Shown piece after piece: positions 1-7,906 of a DNA stretch of 64,000 nucleotides. A model generated the notes under the pieces. It was not told the DNA's origin. It did no database searches and saw nothing but the letters and a program-made list of their open reading frames with translations. Positions within the stretch are counted from its first letter, which is position 1; every line of letters starts with the position of its first letter. Source of the stretch: Chitinimonas taiwanensis DSM 18899 (GTDB lineage: Bacteria > Pseudomonadota > Gammaproteobacteria > Burkholderiales > Chitinimonadaceae); contig NZ_FPKR01000002.1 of NCBI RefSeq assembly GCF_900119825.1, forward strand, positions 62,001-126,000. The letters run 5' to 3'. Position numbers and translations under genes: made by a program.

Positions 1-2
1 TC

Positions 3-434
3 CTGGTCAGCCACGACCGGACCTTCCTCGACAATGTGGTCACCCAGGTGATCGCCTTCGAGGACGACGGCCGCCTGATCGAGAACCCCGGCGGTTACGA
101 CGACTGGATCGTGGCGCGCAACCGCATGCTGGCCAATGCCAAGACGCCGGCCAAGGTGGAAGCGCCCAAGCCAGCCGCCGCACCCGAGCGCACCGCCCGC
201 CCGGTGAAGATGAGCTACAAGGAAAGCCAGGAGCTGGAGAAGCTGCCGCAGGAGATTGCGGCCCTGGAGGCCGAGCAGGCCGCGCTGCAGGAAAAGCTAC
301 TCGACCCGAATATCTACCGCAATGCGCCGCTCGACGCAGCGGCCTGGCAGGCGCGCATCGACGAGATCGACGTGCTGGTGCTGGACAAGATGGAGCGCTG
401 GGAAGCGCTGGAAAAGAAGCAGCTGGGCGAATGA
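3..434 (+). CDS. uup: ABC-F family ATPase (Uup-like), C-terminal part only
   Basis: The reading frame is open from the window edge, so the gene starts upstream. The visible part begins with the end of the second nucleotide-binding domain: LVSHDRTFLDNV is the switch-histidine region that follows Walker B, and GGYDDW is the usual ABC-F/Uup motif after it. The last 75 or so residues form a charged, Leu/Glu-rich coiled coil (SYKESQELEKLPQEI onward), the C-terminal DNA-binding coiled coil typical of Uup and absent from shorter ABC-F proteins. Members are soluble ATPases acting on ribosomes or branched DNA; Uup affects transposon excision and translation. The assignment to Uup rather than another ABC-F protein rests on the coiled coil alone. 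Confidence 0.8.
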   Translation: MVSHDRTFLDNVVTQVIAFEDDGRLIENPGGYDDWIVARNRMLANAKTPAKVEAPKPAAAPERTARPVKMSYKESQELEKLPQEIAALEAEQAALQEKLLDPNIYRNAPLDAAAWQARIDEIDVLVLDKMERWEALEKKQLGE

Positions 435-435
435 G

Positions 436-1203
436 CTAGGGCGCGGCCAAGGGGCCGAGTAGGCGCTGCACGATGCGTGCGTATTCGCCATTGCGGCGGA
501 TCTCGGCCAGGCCGCGGTTGAAGGCGGCCAGATGCTTGCGGTACTGCGGCTTGCCGCGCGTGAGCGTCACATACAGCGGCGGGCTGGCCAGCGCCGGCTC
601 CAGCCAGACCAGTTGCCCGGCGGCCTCGCGCAGCTGAGTCTTCAGCAGATGGGCGGCCAGCGCCTGTTCAATCAGCACCAGGTCAAGCCGGCCCGCCTGC
701 AACTTGCGTAGATTGGTCAGATCGTCAACCGCCGCCTCACCGCCCAGATCGGCCGCCTCGAACTCGAGTGGATTCGCATAGCCGCGCACGATGCCGATGC
801 GCAGTCCCTTCAGCGCCGATAGCTGATGCACGGGATGAGTCTCGCCCGCCCGCGCATAGAAGCCGATGCGATTCACCCACAGCGGGTCGCTATACACCAT
901 GTACTGCTCGCGCTCGGCCTGGTACCAGACCGCCAGCACCGCATCGTGCTGGCCGGCCCGGGCCTCGGCCAATACGCGCGCCCAAGGGCGGAACACCACC
1001 CGGGTCTCGAAACCAGCCGCTTTGAAGGCCGCACGTGTCAGGGCGGTAAACACGCCCTGCTCGGGCAGCTCGCTACCGCAATAGGGCGGATATTCGGTGC
1101 TGACCAGCTGCAGCACCGGCGCAGCCGCCACGTTGCCCAATAGGACCAGGCCGAGCAGGCCACGGGCCAGCCGGGTGAACAGTCGCAGTCCAAGCGTATT
1201 CAT
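436..1203 (-). CDS. Periplasmic solute-binding protein, family 3 (orphan)
   Basis: This 255-residue protein has a Sec signal peptide (hydrophobic stretch about 10-27 ending GNVAAAP). The rest is a bacterial extracellular solute-binding family 3 fold: STEYPPY near the mature N-terminus, then FRPWARVLAEARAGQHDAVL and LKGLRIGIVRGY, as in amino-acid-binding proteins. No permease or ATPase gene is adjacent. Its start codon overlaps the stop of the upstream HD-GYP gene (ATGA), so the two are translationally coupled. That suggests it senses or presents a ligand to the Cache-containing receptor rather than serving a transporter; this role is inference. A transport-only role with a distant ABC system is the alternative. 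Confidence 0.8.
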   Translation of the reverse strand: MNTLGLRLFTRLARGLLGLVLLGNVAAAPVLQLVSTEYPPYCGSELPEQGVFTALTRAAFKAAGFETRVVFRPWARVLAEARAGQHDAVLAVWYQAEREQYMVYSDPLWVNRIGFYARAGETHPVHQLSALKGLRIGIVRGYANPLEFEAADLGGEAAVDDLTNLRKLQAGRLDLVLIEQALAAHLLKTQLREAAGQLVWLEPALASPPLYVTLTRGKPQYRKHLAAFNRGLAEIRRNGEYARIVQRLLGPLAAP

Positions 1204-4166
1204 GCCCTGCCCTCCGTCAGATAGGCCTCGATATCGACCGCATCGATCTGCTCGGGGCGCAGAAAGCGCCGCGCGTAGTCAAGATGCACGCCGCTGCGCA
1301 GGAAGAGCGCGAACAGCTCGGCATCGATATGTGCATCGTCGCGCATGCGCGCCATGATGGCGACCGCCTCAGACAGACGCTTGCCCTGCTTGTAGGGCCG
1401 GTCCACCGCGGTCAACGCCTCGAAGATATCGGCGATGGCCATCATGCGCGCCTCCACGCTCATCTGCGCGCGGGTCAGCCGCTTCGGATAACCGCCGCCA
1501 TCCATCTTTTCATGGTGGCCGCCAGCAATTTCGGGCACCCGTTGCAGATGCTTGGGGAAAGGCAGGCGCGACAACATGATGATGGTCTGCACGATATGGT
1601 CATTAATCAGATAGCGGTCTTCCTCGCTCAAAGTGCCGCGCCGCACGCTCAGATTGTGCAGCTCGCCGCGGTCGAACTTGTACTCGGGCTGGCTGAGCTT
1701 GAAGCCCCAGGGGTTATCGGCCGGCATCTGTTCATGCGGCTTACGCGCAATACGGTGCGCGGGCTTATCGGCCAACAGCGGCTCCAGCACCGGTAACTCG
1801 GGCGCAGGCTGGGCGGCCATGCGCTGCGCCTCCTCCCAGGACACGCCCAGCCTGTCGTCCAGCGTGCGTAGCCATTGGCGCTGGGCGATCTGCCCCAGCC
1901 GCACCAGCTGCTCGGCCGACATCTGCTCGCCGCCCAGATTGCACTGCGCGACAAAGGCGAATTCCTCATCGAGCTGCGCCTGTTCGTGCTGGCAGCGCTG
2001 CGCCAGGGCCAACGCATCACCGCCCTGGGCCAGCTCGCGCCAGTAGGCGATCTCGGCATCGCGCTTGAGCACTTCGAAGCGCATGCGCACCTCGTGGATG
2101 CGGTCGTACAGGGTTTCCAGCTTGGTGGCTTTGTCGACCACGAATTCCGGCGTGGTCACCTTGCCGCAGTCATGCAGCCAGCAGGCAATATGCAGCGCCT
2201 CGCGCTCGCTGGCACTGAGCCGGTAGTCCTTGAATGGTCCGTCCTCAGCCCTGTGCGCGGCCTCGGCCAGCGCCTTGGTCAGCTCGGGCACGCGCTGGCA
2301 GTGGCCGCCCGTATACGGGCTCTTGGCATCAATCGCCCCGGCGATCAACTTGATAAAGGCCTCGAGCAGATCCTTCTGGCCCTGCAACAGGCGCTGGTTC
2401 TCGATCGCCACCGCGGCCGAATCGGACAGCGCTTCCACAAAGGCGGCGCGCGCGGGCGAGATATGGTCGCTATCGCCGGGAAGAAACAGGCAGAGCACGC
2501 CGACCAGCTCGCCGCTGCGATTGGCCAGCGGCGGCGCAATCATCAGCACCGGCTGCAGGCCGAAATGCGCGTCGACATAGGCGAGGCTGGGCTCGCGCGG
2601 CGCCGACAGCGCCAACAGCTCGGTGGTGCGCTCGCGTACGGCCATGGCCAGCGGGTTGCTCACGGCATCCAGCGCAATCGGCTGCAGCTCGGCCACACCC
2701 AGCGCCGCATCCTGCCAGCGCATGGCGGCCGGCTTCAGCGTCTGGCTCGCCTCATCCAGTAGATAGATGGCGCCACCCTCGGCGCCGGTCGCACCGATGG
2801 TTTCCAGCAGCACGCGATCGAGCAGGCGGTCGAACTGGGTTTCCTCGGCCAGGCTTTGACTGATATCGAGAAAGCGCTGGATGGTGCGCTTGAGCCTGCC
2901 GATGGCCTGGCCGAGCATGTCCACCTCGTGTACAGGCGAAGGTGGCGGCTCCTCGCCATCGAACTGAAAACGCTGGATGCGCTTGGCCTCATCGCTCAGC
3001 GCGCGCAAGCGCTCGCCAATGCTGTGCGACAGCCACCAGGTCAGCGGCAGGGACAGCGCCAGGATCAGCAAGGTGGCCAGCACGGTGCGGTCGCGCACGC
3101 GGCGCGCCTCGGCGAACAGCTCGTCCAGCGGCACGGCCAGCATCAGCGTACTGCGCTGCGCGCCCTGGGCAGCCAAGGGCTGCAGGCTGTACAGCCAGTC
3201 GCGCCCGCCGGCTGCACGGTACTGGCCGGCCTGCGCCTGTGGCTTGCCCAGCTGCGCAGCCAGGCCACGTAATACCGGCGCAGGCAGCTCTTGCAGACGC
3301 GACAGGCGGCTGGCGGCGCCCTGCCCGCTCTCGGGCCGCAGCAGGCGGGCCGGGTCGCGGTAGGCGAGCACACGCTGGCGCGCATCGACCAGGGCCAGCT
3401 CGGCCGAGGGCGTCGGGCTGGCCCTGGCCAGTTCGGCCGATAGGCGGCTCAGGGTCAGGTCGGCCGCCACGATCACGCGGCCATTGTCGCTGCGCCGGGC
3501 AAAGGTCAGCCCCACCTCGCCGGTGGTGAAGAAGGCATAGGGCTCGGTGCGCACCAGGCCGGACTGGCTGCGCGCCAGCTGGTACCAGGGCCGCCCACGC
3601 GGGTCGAAACGGTAGTCGGGGCGGGCCTCGTCGCTGAGGATGCGCAGATCATCGGACAGAAACAGATAGCGGCCCTCGATCTGCTCGGCGCCGGCACGCT
3701 CAACCGACTGGACCAGGAAAGCCGCCTCACGCGGGGCGGCAAAGCGCTCGCGCGCTGCCACATCGGCCAAGCGGCGCAAAAGGAAGAAATCGCCATCGCT
3801 ATAGCCGGCATACAGGCTGACCAGCTGCGGATTGCTGCGCAGCGCCTCGCTGAGCAGACCGAGGCCATCCAGACGCTCGGGCAGCGTGTCGGAATCGCTG
3901 AGCTTGCCCAGTGCCGCCAGCATATTGACCAGGGCCTCGGTCGGCCGATGCAGGCCTTCCAGGCTGGCGGCGGTTTCGCGCGCGGTATCGCTGAAGCGCG
4001 CCTGGGCCAGCTGCAGCGCCAGCTTCTGGTTCTGCCAATACGCATACCAGCAGATGGACAGGCCGGTCAGCAGGATCAGCAGGGTGAACAGGGTGGCAAT
4101 GTGCACACGCAGCGGGTAGCTACGGTGCGGGGCTTTCTGAACGGGCTGTGTACCGTCAAGCGACAT
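1200..4166 (-). CDS. Membrane Cache-HAMP-GAF-HD-GYP protein, likely c-di-GMP phosphodiesterase
   Basis: This 988-residue receptor starts at an ATG with GGAG eight bases upstream. Order of parts: TM1 about 20-45, a periplasmic dCache-like sensor to about 360, TM2 about 365-385, HAMP about 386-440, GAF about 455-600, then HD-GYP. The catalytic set looks intact: GGHCQRV, WLHDCGKV (about 663), NDHIV and HHEKMDGGGYP (about 883-893), consistent with metal-dependent hydrolysis of c-di-GMP. About 220 residues separate the HD and HHE motifs, where roughly 60 is usual, so about 150 residues are inserted inside the catalytic domain. It forms an operon with the downstream solute-binding protein and is divergent from the Sia-like operon. 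Confidence 0.9.
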   Translation of the reverse strand: MSLDGTQPVQKAPHRSYPLRVHIATLFTLLILLTGLSICWYAYWQNQKLALQLAQARFSDTARETAASLEGLHRPTEALVNMLAALGKLSDSDTLPERLDGLGLLSEALRSNPQLVSLYAGYSDGDFFLLRRLADVAARERFAAPREAAFLVQSVERAGAEQIEGRYLFLSDDLRILSDEARPDYRFDPRGRPWYQLARSQSGLVRTEPYAFFTTGEVGLTFARRSDNGRVIVAADLTLSRLSAELARASPTPSAELALVDARQRVLAYRDPARLLRPESGQGAASRLSRLQELPAPVLRGLAAQLGKPQAQAGQYRAAGGRDWLYSLQPLAAQGAQRSTLMLAVPLDELFAEARRVRDRTVLATLLILALSLPLTWWLSHSIGERLRALSDEAKRIQRFQFDGEEPPPSPVHEVDMLGQAIGRLKRTIQRFLDISQSLAEETQFDRLLDRVLLETIGATGAEGGAIYLLDEASQTLKPAAMRWQDAALGVAELQPIALDAVSNPLAMAVRERTTELLALSAPREPSLAYVDAHFGLQPVLMIAPPLANRSGELVGVLCLFLPGDSDHISPARAAFVEALSDSAAVAIENQRLLQGQKDLLEAFIKLIAGAIDAKSPYTGGHCQRVPELTKALAEAAHRAEDGPFKDYRLSASEREALHIACWLHDCGKVTTPEFVVDKATKLETLYDRIHEVRMRFEVLKRDAEIAYWRELAQGGDALALAQRCQHEQAQLDEEFAFVAQCNLGGEQMSAEQLVRLGQIAQRQWLRTLDDRLGVSWEEAQRMAAQPAPELPVLEPLLADKPAHRIARKPHEQMPADNPWGFKLSQPEYKFDRGELHNLSVRRGTLSEEDRYLINDHIVQTIIMLSRLPFPKHLQRVPEIAGGHHEKMDGGGYPKRLTRAQMSVEARMMAIADIFEALTAVDRPYKQGKRLSEAVAIMARMRDDAHIDAELFALFLRSGVHLDYARRFLRPEQIDAVDIEAYLTEGRA

Positions 4167-4255
4167 CCGGTTTCTCCGCGCACTGGTATCAAGGCAGCCC
4201 CACCAGCATAGTCAAGCCGCAGGCGGATGCGCGTTTGTCCAAGCAGCATGCCGAC

Positions 4256-4285
4256 TTGAAGAAGGGCCTGCCGGTCGGCTATATC
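4256..4285 (+). promoter_or_regulatory. Weak sigma70-type promoter candidate for the Sia-like operon
   Basis: TTGAAG (4256-4261), an 18-bp spacer and TATATC (4280-4285) lie about 70 bp upstream of the ATG of the phosphatase gene, inside the 186-bp divergent region. Each hexamer matches four of six consensus positions, so this is a candidate only. Confidence 0.3.
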
Positions 4286-4352
4286 GGTTTCAGTCAGCGG
4301 CGAGCCAGCCCACACGATCCCACGCGCTTTGCGCCAAGGACGGCGCACTCTC

Positions 4353-5585
4353 ATGGATCTTCCCAGCATCGATTACTTCAAGCGCCAGACCATACACCGG
4401 CAGCCCTATGCCGGCGGTATCTCCACGCTGATCACGCCAGTGGCGCTGGAGACCAGCAATTTCGAAGTACTGCGCCGTTTCGCACTCGACCGTGATCTGG
4501 TCAGTCTGCCGGTGGTGTCGGGTGGCAAGCCGGTCGGCCTCATCTATCGCAATACCTTCATGTCCGAGATGTCCGCGCCGCAAGCCCAGGCGCTGTATGG
4601 CCCGCAGAGCTGCGTGGCCTTCATGAATTCCGATCCGCTGATCGTGGACGAGAAGCTCAATCTCGAGGTGCTGTCCTTCCGCGTGGTCGACCGCGGCGAG
4701 CAGACCCTGGCCGCCGGTTTCATCGTCACGCGCCAGGGCGAATACGCTGGCGTCGGCTCCTGCCTACGCCTGATGCGCATGATTGCCGACCTGCAGGCCG
4801 AGAAGAACCGCCAGATCCGCCACTCCATCGAGTATGCGGGGGTGATCCAACAGGCGCTGATGCGCGCAGCGCGCGACACCCTGGCAGAGACCCTGCGCGA
4901 TAGCGAGCTGGTCTGGGAGCCGCGCGATGTGGTGGGCGGCGATTTCTATCATTTCGAGCGCTTCGAGGATGGCTGGTTCGGGGTCATTGCCGATTGCACC
5001 GGCCATGGCGTACCCGGTGCCTTCATGACCCTGATCACCTCGTCGCTGCTCGCGCAGGCAATCGAACATGGCGATCGACGCAATCCTGGCGCCATCGTGG
5101 CCGCGCTGAACCGTGCCATCAAGCGTCTGCTCGGGCAGATCGCCCCGCAGGGCGGCTTCGGCCATTCCGATGATGGGCTGGACGGTGCCTTCATGTGGTT
5201 CGACAGCCAGGCCCATACGTTGACCTACGCGGCGGCCAAGACGCCCTTATTCGTGCTGGCGCCGGACGGCGAGGACTTCAGCCAGGTCGACGGTGATCGC
5301 ATGGGGGTCGGCTATATCGATACCCCAATGGATTATCTGTGGCAGAACCGTCTGGTCAGCGCGCCCGAGGGCACGCTGATGTTCGTCACCACCGACGGCC
5401 TGATCGACCAGATTGGCGGGCCCAAGCAGACCGCCTTCGGCAAGCGGCGCATCCGCGAATCCATCCTGTCGCAGCGCCACGAGCGTGCGGATGTGATCAG
5501 CATGTCGGTGCTGAATGCCTACAGCCTGTGGCAGGCCGACCAGCCCAGGCGCGATGACCTGACCTTCCTGTGTTTCCGACCTTGA
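4353..5585 (+). CDS. SiaA-like SpoIIE/PP2C-family protein phosphatase with N-terminal CBS-like sensor
   Basis: I start at the ATG giving MDLPSIDY (410 aa) rather than the upstream TTG, with AAGGA about 13 bases before it. The first 160 residues resemble a CBS-pair module (VSLPVVSGGKPVGLI; LAAGFIVTRQGEYAGVG) and carry no membrane segment. A short helix (IEYAGVIQQALM) leads into a SpoIIE/PP2C phosphatase domain with DVVGGDFY, IADCTGHGVPGAFM and DDLTFLCF, which supply the metal-binding acidic residues. In Pseudomonas SiaA the same domain dephosphorylates the phosphoprotein SiaC. SiaC-like and SiaB-like genes follow directly, so the same role is inferred here. SiaA itself is a membrane HAMP protein; this one looks cytosolic. 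Confidence 0.85.
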   Translation: MDLPSIDYFKRQTIHRQPYAGGISTLITPVALETSNFEVLRRFALDRDLVSLPVVSGGKPVGLIYRNTFMSEMSAPQAQALYGPQSCVAFMNSDPLIVDEKLNLEVLSFRVVDRGEQTLAAGFIVTRQGEYAGVGSCLRLMRMIADLQAEKNRQIRHSIEYAGVIQQALMRAARDTLAETLRDSELVWEPRDVVGGDFYHFERFEDGWFGVIADCTGHGVPGAFMTLITSSLLAQAIEHGDRRNPGAIVAALNRAIKRLLGQIAPQGGFGHSDDGLDGAFMWFDSQAHTLTYAAAKTPLFVLAPDGEDFSQVDGDRMGVGYIDTPMDYLWQNRLVSAPEGTLMFVTTDGLIDQIGGPKQTAFGKRRIRESILSQRHERADVISMSVLNAYSLWQADQPRRDDLTFLCFRP

Positions 5586-5626
5586 TGGCCGAGCGCAGGC
5601 CAGTGCCTTACCTAGAAGAGGGGCCG

Positions 5627-6019
5627 ATGATGCAAAACCTGTTTATCGCCGCAACGCCCAGCACGCCGGAGATCGACTTCCGCTTTGACCAGCATCTGCT
5701 GCTGATCAAGGGCGAGTCCTATCCCGAGAATGCCAGTGCCTTCTATGGCGGCCTGCTTGAACGCGTCCAGCAGTATCTGGCCCAGTGCCGGGCCGCGAAT
5801 ATCGAGCTGAATGTCTCGCTCGCCTATTTCAATAGTTCGAGCACCAAGCTGCTGTTCAGCATGTTCGATGCATTCCACCAGGCCGCCCAGGCCGGCAACC
5901 GCATCACGCTGAACTGGTTTCATGACGCCGACGACGACACGCTGTACGAATTTGGCCAGGAACTGCATGCCGACTACCCGGCCATCCATTTTGTCGATGT
6001 ACCGGTCAATACCGACTAG
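5627..6019 (+). CDS. SiaC-family regulatory phosphoprotein (DUF1987)
   Basis: This 130-residue protein starts at ATG 5627 (or 5630) with a purine-rich GAAGAGGGG just upstream. It matches the SiaC/DUF1987 pattern: PEIDF near the N-terminus, GESYPENA, then LAYFNSSSTKLLF and a C-terminal EFGQEL. SiaC is a small STAS-like protein phosphorylated by SiaB and dephosphorylated by SiaA; its unphosphorylated form activates the diguanylate cyclase SiaD in Pseudomonas. The Ser/Thr cluster in YFNSSSTK (residues 67-74) is the likely phosphoacceptor, corresponding to the Thr used in SiaC. That equivalence is inferred from position, not aligned. It sits between phosphatase and kinase genes (A-C-B order rather than A-B-C). 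Confidence 0.85.
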   Translation: MMQNLFIAATPSTPEIDFRFDQHLLLIKGESYPENASAFYGGLLERVQQYLAQCRAANIELNVSLAYFNSSSTKLLFSMFDAFHQAAQAGNRITLNWFHDADDDTLYEFGQELHADYPAIHFVDVPVNTD

Positions 6020-6078
6020 GTGGCGCGCGCCCACTGGCGCCCGTGCTGAGCCGACCACCCCTTTGGGAGCATCACCCC

Positions 6079-6636
6079 ATGCTTGATGATGTGTTGGATA
6101 ACTTTGGCGAACTGTTCACCGCTGGCAATGTGTGCTTTTTCTACAGCGGCTATCTATCGCAGCCGCTGCTGACCGCCATGGTGGAAGGCTTCAAGGTCAA
6201 GCTCGATAGCGAGGGCATCAGCACGCCGGTGCGGCGCAGATTGATGTCCTCGCTGGTCGAGATGACCCAGAACATCATCCACTACGCGCAGGACACGCTG
6301 ACGCCGCACGATCAGGACGATCATCAGCTGCGCTGGGGCAGCATCTGCGTCACGCTCACCCAGGGCCAGTACCTGATCGAATGCGCAAACCGGGTCAGCC
6401 AGGCGCAGGCGCACACTTTGCGCAGCCGCATTGAGCCGCTGCAGCAGATGACCCAGGCCGAGATCAAGGCCGCCTACACCCAGGCCATACGCCAGGAAAC
6501 GCCCGACGGCAGCAAGGGCGCCGGGCTTGGGCTGATCACCATCGCGCGCGATGCGCACACCCCGCTCGCCTTCCGCATCATTGCAGACCCGCAACGTCCC
6601 GATACGGCCATCTTCCTGCTGCGCGCCGCCATCTAG
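6079..6636 (+). CDS. SiaB-like GHKL protein kinase (DUF6272)
   Basis: I start at ATG 6079 with GGGAG nine bases upstream, giving 185 residues; an upstream GTG is in frame but lacks a ribosome-binding site. The protein has a GHKL-type ATP-binding layout: LVEMTQNIIHYAQD is the N-box and GSKGAGLGLITIARD the G-box. No His-phosphoacceptor domain is present, as in anti-sigma-factor-type Ser/Thr kinases. SiaB phosphorylates SiaC in Pseudomonas; the adjacent SiaC-like gene makes that the expected substrate. It is followed after 22 bp by an HD-GYP-type gene with its own GAGG ribosome-binding site, so all four genes form one probable operon. Confidence 0.85.
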   Translation: MLDDVLDNFGELFTAGNVCFFYSGYLSQPLLTAMVEGFKVKLDSEGISTPVRRRLMSSLVEMTQNIIHYAQDTLTPHDQDDHQLRWGSICVTLTQGQYLIECANRVSQAQAHTLRSRIEPLQQMTQAEIKAAYTQAIRQETPDGSKGAGLGLITIARDAHTPLAFRIIADPQRPDTAIFLLRAAI

Positions 6637-6658
6637 ATCAGCCTGAGGTGGTGCCATC

Positions 6659-7804
6659 ATGAGCCAGTCACGGGTTCGTCATTCGGACATCGAGGTGGGC
6701 AAGGCCTTGCCTTGGGATGTGTTCGACGAGAAAGGTACCTTGCTGCTAAGCAAGGGTTTTATCGTGGCCAGCGAGTCGCAGATCGACCGCCTGGTGGCCA
6801 TGGGTGTGTATGCCGACAGCCAGGCCCTGCAGTCCTCGCGCCTATTGCAGCTGGAGGCCGAAGAGCAGGACAGCCCCGCCGGCGGCGCGGGCAGCCCGGT
6901 GCAGGACTGGAACGATCTGCGCAAGATCATGGCCCAGTTCTACAGCCAGCTTGAGCTCAATATCCAGAGCGGCATCTTCATCAGCCGCATCGTCGAGATC
7001 GCCCACGAGGTCGACCGTCTGTGCAGCGCCAACCCCGCCCTCGCCCAGGCCTTCATCACCCTGCGCCAGGACGGCGCCTACAGCGCGCGCCATATGCTGG
7101 ACAGTGCCGTCATCGTGCGCCTGGCCGCCCGTACCCTGAAAATGACCAAAGCCAAGGAACATGGGCTGGTGTGCGCGGCGCTGACCATGAACCTCGGTTC
7201 GAGCGAGTTCCAGGACGAAATCAAGACGCAGACCGAGGCGCTGAGCAACGAGCAGCTCGAACGCCTGCATCGCCACCCGGAGCTGGCCACCAGCAAGCTC
7301 AAATCCATTGGTGTGCACGATCCGATCTGGCTGCGCGCGGTGCTTGAACACCATGAGCACTTCGATGGCAGCGGCTACCCCAATCGGCTGAGCGGCAATG
7401 ATCTGAGCAAGGAGGGGCAGTTGCTCAGGCTGGCCGACGTCTACTGCGCACGCATCACCTTCCGCGAATACCGCGCGGCCGTGCCGCTGACCGTGGCCCT
7501 GCGCGGCATCTTGCTTGAGCGCGGCAAGACCATCGATCAGACCCTGGCCGCGCAGTTCATCCACGCGGTTGGCGTGTTTCCACCCGGCCTCAAGCTCAGC
7601 CTCGCCAATGGCGAACAGGGTGTGGTCGTGCGTCCGGGCAGTTCGCCCAATCACCCGGTGGTAATCAGCCTGCTTAGTGCCGCCGGCACCCCGCTGCTGC
7701 CGCCCGTCTACCGCGACACCACCCAGGCCGAGTTTGCGGTGAAGGAGACGATCAACCCGGCCACCTTCAACGCCTATGTGGACATCGAATCGATCTGGTG
7801 CTGA
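6659..7804 (+). CDS. Degenerate HD-GYP protein, probable output or c-di-GMP sensor of the Sia-like switch
   Basis: The 381-residue protein opens with a module common at the N-terminus of HD-GYP proteins (VGKALPWDVFDEKGTLLLSKG). The HD-GYP domain follows at about 140-310. The YSARH histidine, HRHPE and HHEHFDGSGYP motifs are kept. The namesake HD pair is lost: where active members read AALLHDIGK, this one reads AALTMNLGS, removing both metal ligands and the following Lys. It is therefore probably not an active phosphodiesterase, and may bind c-di-GMP or regulate a partner. It occupies the place of the diguanylate cyclase SiaD in the Pseudomonas siaABCD operon. A C-terminal extension of about 70 residues follows the domain. 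Confidence 0.85.
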   Translation: MSQSRVRHSDIEVGKALPWDVFDEKGTLLLSKGFIVASESQIDRLVAMGVYADSQALQSSRLLQLEAEEQDSPAGGAGSPVQDWNDLRKIMAQFYSQLELNIQSGIFISRIVEIAHEVDRLCSANPALAQAFITLRQDGAYSARHMLDSAVIVRLAARTLKMTKAKEHGLVCAALTMNLGSSEFQDEIKTQTEALSNEQLERLHRHPELATSKLKSIGVHDPIWLRAVLEHHEHFDGSGYPNRLSGNDLSKEGQLLRLADVYCARITFREYRAAVPLTVALRGILLERGKTIDQTLAAQFIHAVGVFPPGLKLSLANGEQGVVVRPGSSPNHPVVISLLSAAGTPLLPPVYRDTTQAEFAVKETINPATFNAYVDIESIWC

Positions 7805-7841
7805 CGCCCGCCGCGCGCACGGATTGCCGTGCCGCACCAGA

Positions 7842-7870
7842 TCGACATTCGAGGGCTGCTCGCCTACAAT
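7842..7870 (+). promoter_or_regulatory. Sigma70-type promoter of prfC
   Basis: TCGACA (7842-7847), a 17-bp spacer and TACAAT (7865-7870) each match five of six consensus positions. They lie 36 bp upstream of the prfC start, in the gap after the Sia-like operon. This is one of the clearest promoters in the window. Confidence 0.65.
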
Positions 7871-7906
7871 CGCGCCCTTTTCTCAAAGAATTCAAGGCGC
7901 TTGACC

